A DNA stretch of 64,000 nt from Pontibacter kalidii (GTDB lineage Bacteria > Bacteroidota > Bacteroidia > Cytophagales > Hymenobacteraceae), in assembly GCF_026278245.1 (NCBI RefSeq), contig NZ_CP111079.1, positions 3,982,501 to 4,046,500 of the forward strand, in the 5' to 3' direction. The position numbers were made by a program, and so were the translations under genes. How positions within the stretch are numbered: position 1 is the stretch's first letter; each line of letters starts with the position of its first letter. This document shows positions 7,794-15,694 of the stretch, in pieces. A model generated the notes under the pieces. That model was not told the DNA's origin. It did no database searches and saw nothing but the letters and a program-made list of their open reading frames with translations.

Positions 7794-9355
7794 CACGCCT
7801 CCTCCAGGATGGTAAACTTGAACTCCAGCGGATCAAAGGCCTCCACCAGCGCCGGTATAAAGTCCGGGTTGTTGGTCTGGAAGGTAAGCAGGTTATCTTT
7901 ACGCTCCTGCAGGCTACCTCCCGGGAAGAGCTTCTCCTTCAGGTTCTCCAGCTGCTTAAAGGTCTGCTCGTGCTTGCTGTCGCGGGCTTTGGAGAGCTTC
8001 TTCTCCAGCATCTGCAGCGAGTTGGCCGCTTTCTGCGCCTCGGCTCCCACGGCCTTCACCAAGGTCGGGTCTATGCTCTCGGCCAGCTTCTCCACCTCGG
8101 CATAGGCAGCGGCCACCGCCTCGCGCTGCGCCGCCAGGCTAATCTCCTCCTCGTGCAGCTGGCCGGATAGCTGCTTTTTCAGCTCCTGGAAGTCCTGGAA
8201 CAGGTCTTGCGGCTGCAGGCCCAGTTTGTGCATACGGCTGGCGTTGCTGCGGCTGATGTACAGGGCCGAGTTGCGCAGCATCAGCAGCGGAAAGGCCACT
8301 TTATACTTAGCAAACAGCTTTTTTAGCTGAAACCAGTAGGCCACCTCGGCGGCGCCGCCAATGTAGGCCAGGTTCGGAAGTATAAGCTCCTCGTACAGCG
8401 GGCGAAGGATCACGTTCGGGCTGAAGCGCTCCGGATGCTCCTGCGCCTCCTGCCGTATCTGCTCCCGCGTAAAGGTGAGATCTGTGTTAAGGACCTTATA
8501 CTTGCCGTCCTCCTCCACAATGCGCTCGCGCAGGTCATCGGTCAGGTAAAAAAGGTTTATCTCGCGCGAGTATACTTGCGGCTTGTAACCTAGCTCCTCC
8601 AGCTGCGCGCTCGCCTCCTCCACCAGTTGGTTCGATAGCTGCCCGGTCAGCTCCTGCTCTACTACCGGCGTAAGTGCCTTCTTCAGTGTTGCGTGGTCAC
8701 CGTCTATACTTACCAGGCCATACTCTCCAAACAGGGCATGCGTAATGGCACGCGTGGCATCTGCCAGGGTTTTGCTGTTGCGGTAAGCCTCCTCAAACAC
8801 AGGGTACACTTCCGGAAGCTCCTCCAGCAGCTGAGCCATGCTTTCGGTGGAGAACCTGCCCACGGCACCGGCCTGGTCTGTCTCCCAGGTATACGTTTTC
8901 CCAAATAGGTTAAAGTGGTTGATCTCGGCGAAATCGTGGTCTTCGGTGGCCATCCAGTATACCGGCACGAAGTTGTAGTCCGGGTACTTCTCCTGCAGTT
9001 GCTTACAGGTGTTTATGGCGGTGATGATCTTGTAAACGAAGTATAGCGGGCCGGTAAAGATGTTGAGCTGGTGGCCAGTGGTAACGGTGTAGGTGTTGGG
9101 CTGCAACAGCAGATCGATGTGCTGCTGTACTTTTGGGCTGATGTCGGGGATGGAAGTATATTGCTCCTGCAGTGCCTGATGCAAGGTCTGGCGTTGCTCC
9201 TGGTCAAAGTTTTTCTCCTGCAGCTGGGCCGCGAAGGACGCTAAGGTCGGGAAGTGGTTATAGAACGGTTGCAGCTGCTCGCTACAACAAAGGTAGTCGC
9301 TTATCGTCTTGGAGAAGGCGCCGGTGGCGGCGTAGTCTATTTTGGTGATCTTCAT
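7793..9355 (-). CDS. bshC: Bacillithiol biosynthesis cysteine-adding enzyme BshC
   Basis: BshC attaches cysteine to glucosaminyl-malate to finish bacillithiol. The 520-residue protein begins with the typical MKITKIDYAATGAFS, contains TVTTGHQLNIFTGPLYF near residue 94, and has a helical Leu/Glu/Lys-rich region near residues 380-480 consistent with the family's coiled-coil dimerisation domain. I chose the ATG at 9355; an in-frame ATG five codons upstream is possible. bshA and bshB are not in this window. The gene is coupled to the folate cyclo-ligase gene by a 1-base overlap. Confidence 0.95.
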   Translation of the reverse strand: MKITKIDYAATGAFSKTISDYLCCSEQLQPFYNHFPTLASFAAQLQEKNFDQEQRQTLHQALQEQYTSIPDISPKVQQHIDLLLQPNTYTVTTGHQLNIFTGPLYFVYKIITAINTCKQLQEKYPDYNFVPVYWMATEDHDFAEINHFNLFGKTYTWETDQAGAVGRFSTESMAQLLEELPEVYPVFEEAYRNSKTLADATRAITHALFGEYGLVSIDGDHATLKKALTPVVEQELTGQLSNQLVEEASAQLEELGYKPQVYSREINLFYLTDDLRERIVEEDGKYKVLNTDLTFTREQIRQEAQEHPERFSPNVILRPLYEELILPNLAYIGGAAEVAYWFQLKKLFAKYKVAFPLLMLRNSALYISRSNASRMHKLGLQPQDLFQDFQELKKQLSGQLHEEEISLAAQREAVAAAYAEVEKLAESIDPTLVKAVGAEAQKAANSLQMLEKKLSKARDSKHEQTFKQLENLKEKLFPGGSLQERKDNLLTFQTNNPDFIPALVEAFDPLEFKFTILEEA

Positions 9356-9634
9356 GGTTTGTACTTCCATCTGCTTTATAGCCGTAGGTTTAGCCCTTTT
9401 AACAGTTTAGTGCGAAATGTGTTGCAGCTAATTCATACTTTGCCGCCGCTGCACAAAGTACGCGTTTATTTTCTTTTCTGTGCCAGGGTTCGGGGAATTT
9501 GCGCCGGAGGGGGTTATACCGCACTCACAGTTCTACTGCCTGCGGCCTGCATTATTTTATACTTTATACTTACGGATGCGGCCCTTGCACGTAAAGCAGG
9601 AAGTATCATACTTGTAACTTATACTTCTATACCT

Positions 9635-10015
9635 ATGGGATTACTGAGCGGCATGATGGGACACGCCTCCGAGGTGTCAATCGAAAAACTGGCGAAGGAA
9701 TTTCAGCCGATCCTGATCGACGACGAGCGGATCGAGCGCGCCTACAAACTGATCCGGGACATGCTGGTGTTTACCAACAAGCGGCTGATACTTGTGAACA
9801 AGCAGGGCCTTACGGGCTCTAAAACCGACTACCAAAGTATACCCTACGGTAGCATCAAGATGTTCTCCAAAGAAAGCGCCGGCATCGGCGACCTGGACGC
9901 GGAACTGAAGATCTGGCTTACGGGGGAGGTGGAACCGACTATTAAGCAGGATTTCAGGAAAGGCGACAATATTAACGAGGCCTACCGGGTGCTGAGCAGG
10001 TATGTGCTGAAGTAG
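9635..10015 (+). CDS. Bacterial PH-domain protein (PF08000 type)
   Basis: The 126-residue product consists of one bacterial pleckstrin-homology-like domain (LVFTNKRLILVNKQG, QSIPYGSIKMFSKESAG, then a C-terminal helix ending YRVLSRYVLK). The binding partner of these small domains is unknown. The start is the ATG at 9635. Its stop codon TAG (10013-10015) is also the first three bases of the left inverted repeat of the DUF559 cassette. The 260-base upstream gap holds several TATACTT motifs between 9550 and 9630 and no other gene. Confidence 0.88.
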   Translation: MGLLSGMMGHASEVSIEKLAKEFQPILIDDERIERAYKLIRDMLVFTNKRLILVNKQGLTGSKTDYQSIPYGSIKMFSKESAGIGDLDAELKIWLTGEVEPTIKQDFRKGDNINEAYRVLSRYVLK

Positions 10016-10055
10016 GACCTCCCCCTGCCCCCTCCTAAAAACAGGAGGGGGTGTT

Positions 10056-10424
10056 TTAGCCATTTTTAAATAATGCAGTTATCTTTTGTAGCACCTTTTC
10101 CGGCTGCTCAAAAATCTCACTGTTTCTGATGCGGATAACTTTGTAGCCCAGATGCTGTAGCTTTTCGTCGCGTACTTGGTCATTTGCGATGGCTTCGGGC
10201 GTATCATGCACAGAGCCATCTATTTCTATGATCATTTTTTCAGAGGCGCAGTAGAAATCCACGATGTAGCTCCCAATGCTGTGCTGCCTCCTGAACTTAC
10301 GACCACCTAATTTATGCTTCCGAAGCAAACGCCACAGTTCCTCTTCCGCAGGAGTTAAGCTATTTCTCAGTATGGATCGCTCCTGCCTCAGGTTAGGAAT
10401 ATTGTGTAGCTGATCTTTCCGCAT
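10056..10424 (-). CDS. DUF559 endonuclease-like protein
   Basis: The 122-residue protein belongs to DUF559, a PD-(D/E)xK nuclease-like family related to very-short-patch repair (Vsr) endonucleases. The putative catalytic residues are present: Asp56 (YIVDFYC) and Glu67-Ile-Asp69 (IIEIDG), followed by GYKVIRIRNSEI. The N-terminus has the usual LRNSLTPAEEELWRLLRK helix. It is a full-length, apparently intact gene. It is more AT-rich than its neighbours by eye and lies inside a 42-bp inverted repeat, suggesting acquisition. No adjacent cytosine methyltransferase is present, so a Vsr repair role is unlikely. Confidence 0.9.
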   Translation of the reverse strand: MRKDQLHNIPNLRQERSILRNSLTPAEEELWRLLRKHKLGGRKFRRQHSIGSYIVDFYCASEKMIIEIDGSVHDTPEAIANDQVRDEKLQHLGYKVIRIRNSEIFEQPEKVLQKITALFKNG

Positions 10425-10477
10425 TTTTTATACTTTGTCGGCTAACATTTACTCCTATTATTAATGTTCCAAAAAGC

Positions 10478-10512
10478 AAAGGCCTTTCTCTAATAGACAG
10501 AGAAAGGTCTTT
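10478..10512 (-). terminator. Probable rimO terminator
   Basis: AAAGGCCTTTCTCT (10478-10491) pairs with AGAGAAAGGTCTTT (10499-10512) with one mismatch. On the minus strand it is followed by GCTTTTTGG, the T-run of an intrinsic terminator. It now lies inside the DUF559 cassette, upstream of the nuclease gene, separated from the rimO stop by the right inverted repeat. Confidence 0.7.
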
Positions 10513-10567
10513 GTCGAAAAATATCTTTACACCCCCTCCTGTTTTTAGGAGGGGGCAGGGGGAGGTC

Positions 10568-11881
10568 CTAACTCACCACTTCCCCATACAAGTCAAAATC
10601 CGAGGCATCCGTGATCTTCACGTTCGCAAAGTCACCTAAACGTACATAGGTGCTGTCGGCTGGTACGAGTACCTCGTTGTCTACCTCCGGAGAGTCGTAT
10701 TGGGTGCGGCCCACAAAATAACCGCTCTCCTTGCGGTCGAAGAGCACTTTGTAGGTCTTGCCGATCTTTTCCTCGTTCAGTTCGACTGAAATGCCCTGCT
10801 GCAGCTCCATAATCGCATCGGCGCGCTCCTGCTTTACTTCCTCCGGCACGCTGTCCTCCAGCGTATAAGAGTGAGTGTTGTCTTCATGCGAGTAGGTAAA
10901 GATGCCCAGCCTATCGAACCTGGTCTCCTCTACCCAGTCATACAGCTCCTGAAAGTCCTGATCGGTCTCGCCCGGGTGGCCGGCTATAAGGGTCGTTCTT
11001 AAAGCGATGTCCGGCACGCGCTGACGGATCTGGTCTACCAGCTCAATAGTGCGGCGCTTGCTTATACCACGGCGCATCGACTTCAGCATGTTATCGGAAA
11101 TATGCTGCAGCGGCATGTCGAGGTACTTGCAGATGTTCTCGCGCTCGTTCATCACGTCGAACACGTCCATCGGAAACTGCGACGGGTAAGCATACTGCAT
11201 CCTGATCCACTCAATGCCGTCTACATCCGACAGGTTACGCAGCAGGTCGGCCAGTTTACGCTCACCATAGTGCTGCAGGCCGTAATAGGTCAGGTCCTGG
11301 GCAATCAGCACCAGTTCCTTCGTGCCCATACTTGCCAGGCGCTTTGCCTCGCGCACCAGATCCTCAATCGGACGGTCCACGTGCTTGCCGCGCATGAGTG
11401 GGATGGCGCAAAACGAGCAAGGCCGGTTACAACCCTCGGCAATTTTAAAGTAAGCAAAGTGCGAAGGAGTCGTCAACAGGCGCTCTCCAATGAGTTCGTG
11501 CTTGTAGTCGGCCTCCAGTGTTTTAAGCAGGCGCGGCAATTCCAGCGTACCGAAGTAGGCATCCACCTGTGGGATCTCCTGCTCCAGCGAGTCCTTGTAG
11601 CGCTGCGACAAGCAGCCTGTCACGTACAGCTTGTCGATCTGCCCTGCCTCCTTGGCCTCGGCGTAACGCAGAATGGTATCGATAGACTCCTGCTTGGCGT
11701 TGTCGATAAAGCCACAGGTGTTCACGATGATGATGTTGGAATCATCCTTATCAGACTCGTGCGCCACCTCAAACTCGTTGGCGCGCAGCTGCCCCATCAA
11801 CACTTCCGAGTCCACCAGGTTTTTAGAGCAACCCAAGGTAACTACGTTTACTTTATCTTTCTTAAGTGATCTTACTTTCAC
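10568..11881 (-). CDS. rimO: Ribosomal protein S12 methylthiotransferase RimO
   Basis: RimO is a radical-SAM enzyme that adds a methylthio group to a conserved Asp of ribosomal protein S12. The 437-residue protein has the N-terminal MTTase domain with its three cluster cysteines C18, C56 and C90, the radical-SAM motif C151-x3-C155-x2-C158 (CNRPCSFC), and a C-terminal TRAM domain (about 370-437). Length is typical. The stop codon TAG lies in the outer end of the right arm of the DUF559 cassette. The gene appears monocistronic. Confidence 0.96.
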   Translation of the reverse strand: MKVRSLKKDKVNVVTLGCSKNLVDSEVLMGQLRANEFEVAHESDKDDSNIIIVNTCGFIDNAKQESIDTILRYAEAKEAGQIDKLYVTGCLSQRYKDSLEQEIPQVDAYFGTLELPRLLKTLEADYKHELIGERLLTTPSHFAYFKIAEGCNRPCSFCAIPLMRGKHVDRPIEDLVREAKRLASMGTKELVLIAQDLTYYGLQHYGERKLADLLRNLSDVDGIEWIRMQYAYPSQFPMDVFDVMNERENICKYLDMPLQHISDNMLKSMRRGISKRRTIELVDQIRQRVPDIALRTTLIAGHPGETDQDFQELYDWVEETRFDRLGIFTYSHEDNTHSYTLEDSVPEEVKQERADAIMELQQGISVELNEEKIGKTYKVLFDRKESGYFVGRTQYDSPEVDNEVLVPADSTYVRLGDFANVKITDASDFDLYGEVVS

Positions 11882-11965
11882 TGATGTATTATTAATTAAT
11901 GAGATACGCTACAATTGATAAAAACCTCTGCCAAGGCAGATTGGTTCGTTCCGGATATCAGCCCG

Positions 11966-11973
11966 CAAAGGTA
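11966..11973 (-). promoter_or_regulatory. Bacteroidota -7 box for rimO
   Basis: The minus strand reads TACCTTTG, matching TAnnTTTG, 85 bases before the rimO ATG. No obvious -33 element is visible. Confidence 0.55.
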
Positions 11974-12108
11974 CAACATGTTTAGCTAATAAAGGAAAAT
12001 CACACAAGAAATTGACAATCAAACCCTTAGTCTTAACACAAAGATCAAAAGGGAAATGAGTCTTAAAGAGAGGAAGCTGCCAAAATGTTAGCTTGCTTTG
12101 ATGCTGAC

Positions 12109-12513
12109 CTACTCGGTCTCAGCAAACCACCTGAGGCCGGCTGCATGGCTACTCACCAGCTTTACCTCAATCGGCAGTTTATAATTAGCAACGAGCAGTG
12201 AGATCACCTGTAACAAGTTGTAGTCCCAGAGATAGTCCGGGGAATCCAGAAGGGCGATTTTTCGGAGGGTCGTGTGGGGGATGTGATGGATAAAGCACTG
12301 GATCACTTCTTCGGTTAACACACCACCGGCAGGCAAACCGGAGTCGATGATCAGATGTGATACTTTTTGCTCCTGAATGGTAGTGAATAAGTAGACTACT
12401 GTTTGCAGGAACCGGGCCGACTCTACGCTAAGGTCATCCGACCAGGATACATGCAGGATACCTTTCGCTTCATCGTAGGCTAATTCCATTAAGTCATACC
12501 TGGTAACACTCAT
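12109..12513 (-). CDS. Hypothetical protein, possibly STAS/SpoIIAA-like
   Basis: The 134-residue protein has no signal peptide. It alternates strands and helices (GILHVSWSDDLSVESARFLQ; VSHLIIDSG; RKIALLDSPDYLWDY), a pattern seen in STAS/SpoIIAA-like domains used by Cytophagales as small sensory or regulatory modules. I do not recognise a specific family and the assignment is tentative. The gene stands alone between rimO and the lipoprotein/ftsY pair. Confidence 0.65.
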   Translation of the reverse strand: MSVTRYDLMELAYDEAKGILHVSWSDDLSVESARFLQTVVYLFTTIQEQKVSHLIIDSGLPAGGVLTEEVIQCFIHHIPHTTLRKIALLDSPDYLWDYNLLQVISLLVANYKLPIEVKLVSSHAAGLRWFAETE

Positions 12514-12673
12514 TCAGTCGAAATTCTAAAATGAGTCCTAACTTAATTAAAATTTATCTAAACCCGATCGCTTTGCACCGTTTTCCTGAAGCTCTTTCTG
12601 GCACTTGTTTTATACTTGTAGCAGCGCTCCCCTTCTGGCAGTTATATGACGCAGGCGATGTTATACTACCGGC

Positions 12674-13180
12674 CTAATAACTTGCCTGGTAGTTTATCAG
12701 AAACTCTACGCTGGTTACCTGCCCCTCTTGCACCTCCACTGGGTTGATGTTCATCTCCCCATCGTAAAGGCTGGCAAACAAGCCTTTTTCCTCCTTCGAG
12801 AAAAGGCTGTAGGTACCGGGCTTCAGGCTGACCGCAAAGTTGCCGTTAGCATCTGTATCAACCTGAGTCACTAGATTAGTTTGGATGTTGGTGTGAAAAA
12901 CACCGTCTGTGGTTTGGGCTTGGCTGGCGTTGGTGAGTTCGTAGATATAAAGTGTGCGCTCCACACCCCGGCCTTTGCTGGGAGGCGCGTCCGGGGAGGG
13001 CATCTGGTTACCCGACACCCACAGCACCTGGCCACTTATGCCCTGTGCTATGGGAGCTTGTTGCTCCTGTGCGTCTTTTGCCTGTTCCTGGTTCTCCATC
13101 GGTTCTTGTGTGTTTTGATGGGATTGGTTGGCACCGTTGCACTGCGAGAGGAACAGCGCCAGCAGCAGGAACTTTGCCAT
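12674..13180 (-). CDS. Lipoprotein with carboxypeptidase-regulatory-like fold
   Basis: The 168-residue protein has a short signal with lipobox Cys14 (LFLSQC), a Gln/Glu/Asn-rich linker (15-45), then a beta-rich domain. Within it, TDANGNFAVSLKPGTYSLF (about 112-130) is the signature of the carboxypeptidase regulatory-like (Ig-like) fold, here probably for protein interaction or anchoring at the cell surface. It follows ftsY by only 9 bases, so it is likely co-transcribed with it, although no functional link to SRP targeting is known. Confidence 0.78.
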   Translation of the reverse strand: MAKFLLLALFLSQCNGANQSHQNTQEPMENQEQAKDAQEQQAPIAQGISGQVLWVSGNQMPSPDAPPSKGRGVERTLYIYELTNASQAQTTDGVFHTNIQTNLVTQVDTDANGNFAVSLKPGTYSLFSKEEKGLFASLYDGEMNINPVEVQEGQVTSVEFLINYQASY

Positions 13181-13189
13181 GGCTATACT

Positions 13190-14149
13190 TTATTTACGTG
13201 AAAAGAAGGAGTCCACAAATTCGTGCTTGTCGAACAGTTGCAGGTCCTCAATTTTCTCGCCTACACCGATATACTTCACCGGAATCTTAAATTCATCGGA
13301 AATACCGATCACCACACCGCCTTTGGCCGTGCCATCCAGTTTGGTGATGGCCAGCGCCGTCACATCGGTGGCCTTGGTAAATTCGCGGGCCTGCAGCAGG
13401 GCGTTCTGACCCGTACTGCCATCCAGCACCAGCAGCACCTCATGCGGCGTGTCCGGTGTTATCTTCTGCATCACGCGCTTGATCTTGGAAAGCTCGTTCA
13501 TCAGCCCCACCTTGTTGTGCAGTCGTCCGGCGGTGTCGATGATCACCACATCGGCATTCAGTTCCACGCCCTTCTTCACGGCATCGTATGCCACAGAGGC
13601 GGGGTCGGTGTTCATGCCATGTGAGATAACCGGTACACCCACGCGCTCGCCCCAGATGATCAATTGATCCACCGCCGCGGCACGGAACGTATCGGCAGCA
13701 CCCAGCACGACTTTCTTGCCGGCTTTATGGAATTGGGATGCCAACTTGCCAATGGTGGTGGTCTTGCCTACGCCGTTCACGCCCACCACCATAATTACGT
13801 ATGGCTTGATGTCTTTGGGCAGGTCGAAGTTGGCGCCGTCGCCGGCCCGGTTCTCCTCCAGCATCGCGGCTATCTCCTCGCGCAGGATGTTGTCCAGCTC
13901 GTCGGTGCTCACGTACTTGTCGCGGGCCACGCGCTTCTCAATGCGGTCGATGATCTTCACCGTGGTCTCTACCCCCACATCGGCGTGCACCAGGATTTCC
14001 TCCAGTTCGTCGAGCACCTCCACGTCCACGGTGGATTTGCCCATAACGGCTTTGCTTAGCTGACCGAAAAAGTTGCTCTTGGTTTTCTCGAGGCCTTTAT
14101 CCAGCGATTCTTTTTTCTTCTCTTTGCTGAAAAAGTCAAAAATTCCCAT
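13190..14149 (-). CDS. ftsY: Signal recognition particle receptor FtsY
   Basis: FtsY is the SRP receptor GTPase that docks ribosome-SRP complexes at the inner membrane. The 319-residue protein has the N domain (about 20-100) and the NG GTPase with G1 GVNGVGKT (123-130), DTFRAAAVDQL, DTAGR (G3) and TKLDGTAKGG (G4). Its N-terminal A region is very short (MGIFDFFSKEKKKES), as usual in Bacteroidota. The cluster rpmB-rpmG-DUF4295-ftsY is the common Bacteroidota order. Confidence 0.97.
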   Translation of the reverse strand: MGIFDFFSKEKKKESLDKGLEKTKSNFFGQLSKAVMGKSTVDVEVLDELEEILVHADVGVETTVKIIDRIEKRVARDKYVSTDELDNILREEIAAMLEENRAGDGANFDLPKDIKPYVIMVVGVNGVGKTTTIGKLASQFHKAGKKVVLGAADTFRAAAVDQLIIWGERVGVPVISHGMNTDPASVAYDAVKKGVELNADVVIIDTAGRLHNKVGLMNELSKIKRVMQKITPDTPHEVLLVLDGSTGQNALLQAREFTKATDVTALAITKLDGTAKGGVVIGISDEFKIPVKYIGVGEKIEDLQLFDKHEFVDSFFSRK

Positions 14150-14200
14150 GCCGGTTCTTGATGTAGGGTGAATGCTATCTCACTGATACGGTAATATACT

Positions 14201-14224
14201 AAAAAAGTCCCGGTAAAGGGACTT
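14201..14224 (-). terminator. Terminator between DUF4295 and ftsY
   Basis: On the minus strand AAGTCCC pairs with GGGACTT around a 6-base loop, followed by TTTTTAG. It should end or attenuate the rpmG-DUF4295 transcript before ftsY. Confidence 0.75.
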
Positions 14225-14262
14225 CTTCATGTTATCTATCTATCGATGTAGAGTAGGCTGTA

Positions 14263-14418
14263 TTACTTTTTGGATAGGAACTCCTGTACTTTGTCAACAG
14301 GCACCATCTCCTCTTTAAAGCTGTAAGCACCAGTTTTTGGAGACTTCACAGCTTTGATCACTTTTGCCCAGTCTTTACCTGTAGCGGTCTTTAGGGTTGC
14401 AACTACCTTCTTAGCCAT
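14263..14418 (-). CDS. DUF4295 family small protein
   Basis: A 51-residue protein, starting MAKKVVATLKTATGKDWAK and ending QEFLSKK, is encoded 2 bases after the rpmG stop codon. It is basic and Lys-rich, as expected for a ribosome-associated small protein, and DUF4295 is found only in Bacteroidota, always next to rpmG. Its role is not established; the tight linkage to L33 suggests a ribosomal function. Confidence 0.92.
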   Translation of the reverse strand: MAKKVVATLKTATGKDWAKVIKAVKSPKTGAYSFKEEMVPVDKVQEFLSKK

Positions 14419-14420
14419 GG

Positions 14421-14609
14421 TTATTTAATTTCTTTATGTACAGTTACTTTTTTCAACACAGGGTTATACTTCTTCAGCTCAAGGCGCTCGGGAGTATTCT
14501 TTCTGTTTTTGGTAGTGATGTACCTTGAAGTTCCAGGCATGCCAGTAGCCTTATGCTCTGTGCACTCCATAATAACCTGGATTCTATTACCTTTTGCTTT
14601 TTTAGCCAT
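14421..14609 (-). CDS. rpmG: 50S ribosomal protein bL33
   Basis: The 62-residue protein is a standard bL33 ([38 protein letters not shown]). It lacks the four zinc-binding cysteines of the C+ paralogue, with only one Cys, so it is the zinc-independent form. It has its own promoter at 14638 and is followed by DUF4295 after 2 bases. Confidence 0.97.
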   Translation of the reverse strand: MAKKAKGNRIQVIMECTEHKATGMPGTSRYITTKNRKNTPERLELKKYNPVLKKVTVHKEIK

Positions 14610-14637
14610 CTCGACAGTAATTTTTTATTTAGGACTG

Positions 14638-14669
14638 CAAATATAAAAGCTTAAATCTCTAATTACAAA
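14638..14669 (-). promoter_or_regulatory. Promoter of rpmG-DUF4295
   Basis: On the minus strand a TTTG -33 element (14666-14669) is separated by 20 bases from the -7 box TATATTTG (14638-14645). This is the canonical Bacteroidota spacing and lies 28 bases before the rpmG start. Confidence 0.8.
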
Positions 14670-14770
14670 CAATGTATAAATTTTCTTGCAGAACCACCCT
14701 TCGGCGCTTCACACAATTTACACTTGCCGTAGCGTGCCGCTCCTGCTGCCACAGCGGAAACGGCAAAGGT

Positions 14771-14817
14771 CAAAAAAAGAGCAACGGAGGAAAGCATCTA
14801 CAGCTTCTCTCCGTTGC
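14771..14817 (-). terminator. Intrinsic terminator downstream of rpmB
   Basis: On the minus strand GCAACGGAGAGAAGC pairs with GCTTTCCTCCGTTGC (one mismatch) and is followed by TCTTTTTTTG. It is about 100 bases after the rpmB stop. The rest of the 309-base gap between rpmB and rpmG holds the rpmG promoter and nothing else I can identify. Confidence 0.88.
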
Positions 14818-14918
14818 CGATGTTTTATCTTAAAGTACCAGATGGCTTTCTCCGGATGTGCCTGTTGCCGCGGCGCTTTGAAGCTACCGCCGACGGCGCG
14901 GCCGGAAATACAGCACTA

Positions 14919-15158
14919 CTAGTACAGGATGTAACCTTGCTCTACAGCCTTCTTCAATACCGCAGTGATACCATTCTTGTTGATGGTTCTCAGTGCAGAA
15001 GTAGAAACTTTCAGCGTTACCCAAGCATCCTCTTCCGGGATGTAGAAGCGCTTCTTCTGGAGGTTTGGATAAAACTTACGCTTCGTCTTGTTGTTAGCGT
15101 GCGAAACGTTATTACCTACCTGTGGTCTTTTACCTGTTAAGTCGCAAACTCGTGCCAT
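14919..15158 (-). CDS. rpmB: 50S ribosomal protein bL28
   Basis: The 79-residue protein has the bL28 pattern: [20 protein letters not shown], then [18 protein letters not shown] and a C-terminal [13 protein letters not shown]. Length is normal. It carries Cys5 only, so no zinc ribbon is formed. Unlike many bacteria, rpmB and rpmG are separated here by a terminator and a second promoter, so they are independent transcripts. Confidence 0.97.
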   Translation of the reverse strand: MARVCDLTGKRPQVGNNVSHANNKTKRKFYPNLQKKRFYIPEEDAWVTLKVSTSALRTINKNGITAVLKKAVEQGYILY

Positions 15159-15291
15159 CTTGTATTCTTTTCTGGTTTATTCAATAGGGGTGCAAATATC
15201 TATAAAAAGATACACAATATCAAACCTATAGCTAAAATTTTACTTTTGCCGTGTAGAATCTGCTTCGCGGCACCTGCCCCGGTAACATGTT

Positions 15292-15459
15292 TTATACTTT
15301 CTTCTGCGCTGCCGCCACCTTCTCATGAAAGCCGTAGGGGCAGTGTTTGCAGGCGTTTTTGCAGCAGTACCCGCGCTTGAGCAGGTATTTTGCCGTCAGC
15401 ACCATCAGCCCCTGCTGGTTGAAGTAAAAGTCCTCGCCCTCTGTTAACTTCTGCGCCAC
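15292..15459 (-). CDS. DUF5522 domain small Cys-rich protein
   Basis: A 55-residue frame on the minus strand encodes EDFYFNQQGLMVLTAKYLL, then KRGYCCKNACKHCPYGFHE. The CC-x3-C-x2-C-P-Y-G motif (Cys32, 33, 37, 40) is the hallmark of DUF5522, a short Bacteroidota family that may bind a metal or Fe-S cluster. The only plausible start is GTG at 15459, because an in-frame stop lies five codons upstream. The function is unknown. Confidence 0.85.
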   Translation of the reverse strand: MAQKLTEGEDFYFNQQGLMVLTAKYLLKRGYCCKNACKHCPYGFHEKVAAAQKKV

Positions 15460-15585
15460 CGTTATACTTATCTGTTACGCAAAGTACGTCATTTATACAT
15501 TCCGGGCCAAGGCCTGCTCCTAATTGCCCGCTGCCCGGCCATGAAAGCCTTCATCTGCCACCTGGGGCAGGCGCCTGCCGTAGAT

Positions 15586-15615
15586 TTTGAAGTGGGCCTG
15601 AAATGTGTAATTTTG
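15586..15615 (+). promoter_or_regulatory. Promoter of rocD
   Basis: TTTG (15586-15589) and TAATTTTG (15608-15615) are separated by 18 bases, close to the Bacteroidota -33/-7 consensus. The rocD ATG follows about 80 bases downstream. The rest of the 15460-15694 gap shows no gene. Confidence 0.75.
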
Positions 15616-15694
15616 ACAACAATAAAGCCCATATTCTGTAATAATGGTAAGCAGCCACGCTGCCGTCCTCCAAAGAAGCTGATAATTGAAAACT

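Larger units (their letters stand above)
10013..10570. mobile_element. Candidate mobile cassette: DUF559 nuclease gene between perfect 42-bp inverted repeats
   Basis: Bases 10013-10054 are the exact reverse complement of 10529-10570. Each 42-base arm starts TAGGACCTCCCCCTGCCC and contains its own hairpin (CCCCTCCTAAAAACAGGAGGGG). The only gene inside is the DUF559 nuclease. The outermost TAG of the left arm is the stop codon of the PH-domain gene, and the outermost TAG of the right arm, read on the minus strand, is the stop of rimO. Related solitary hairpins occur at 2830, 2976, 17061, 53444 and 53521. This is the geometry of a REP-type palindrome pair around its own enzyme gene. Mobility is inference; no target-site duplication is obvious apart from the TAG. 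Confidence 0.7.

Noticed and set aside
14686..15140. Open frames of 78 and 108 codons on the plus strand around rpmB
   Set aside because: One overlaps the rpmB terminator, the other is antisense to rpmB; neither looks like a protein.
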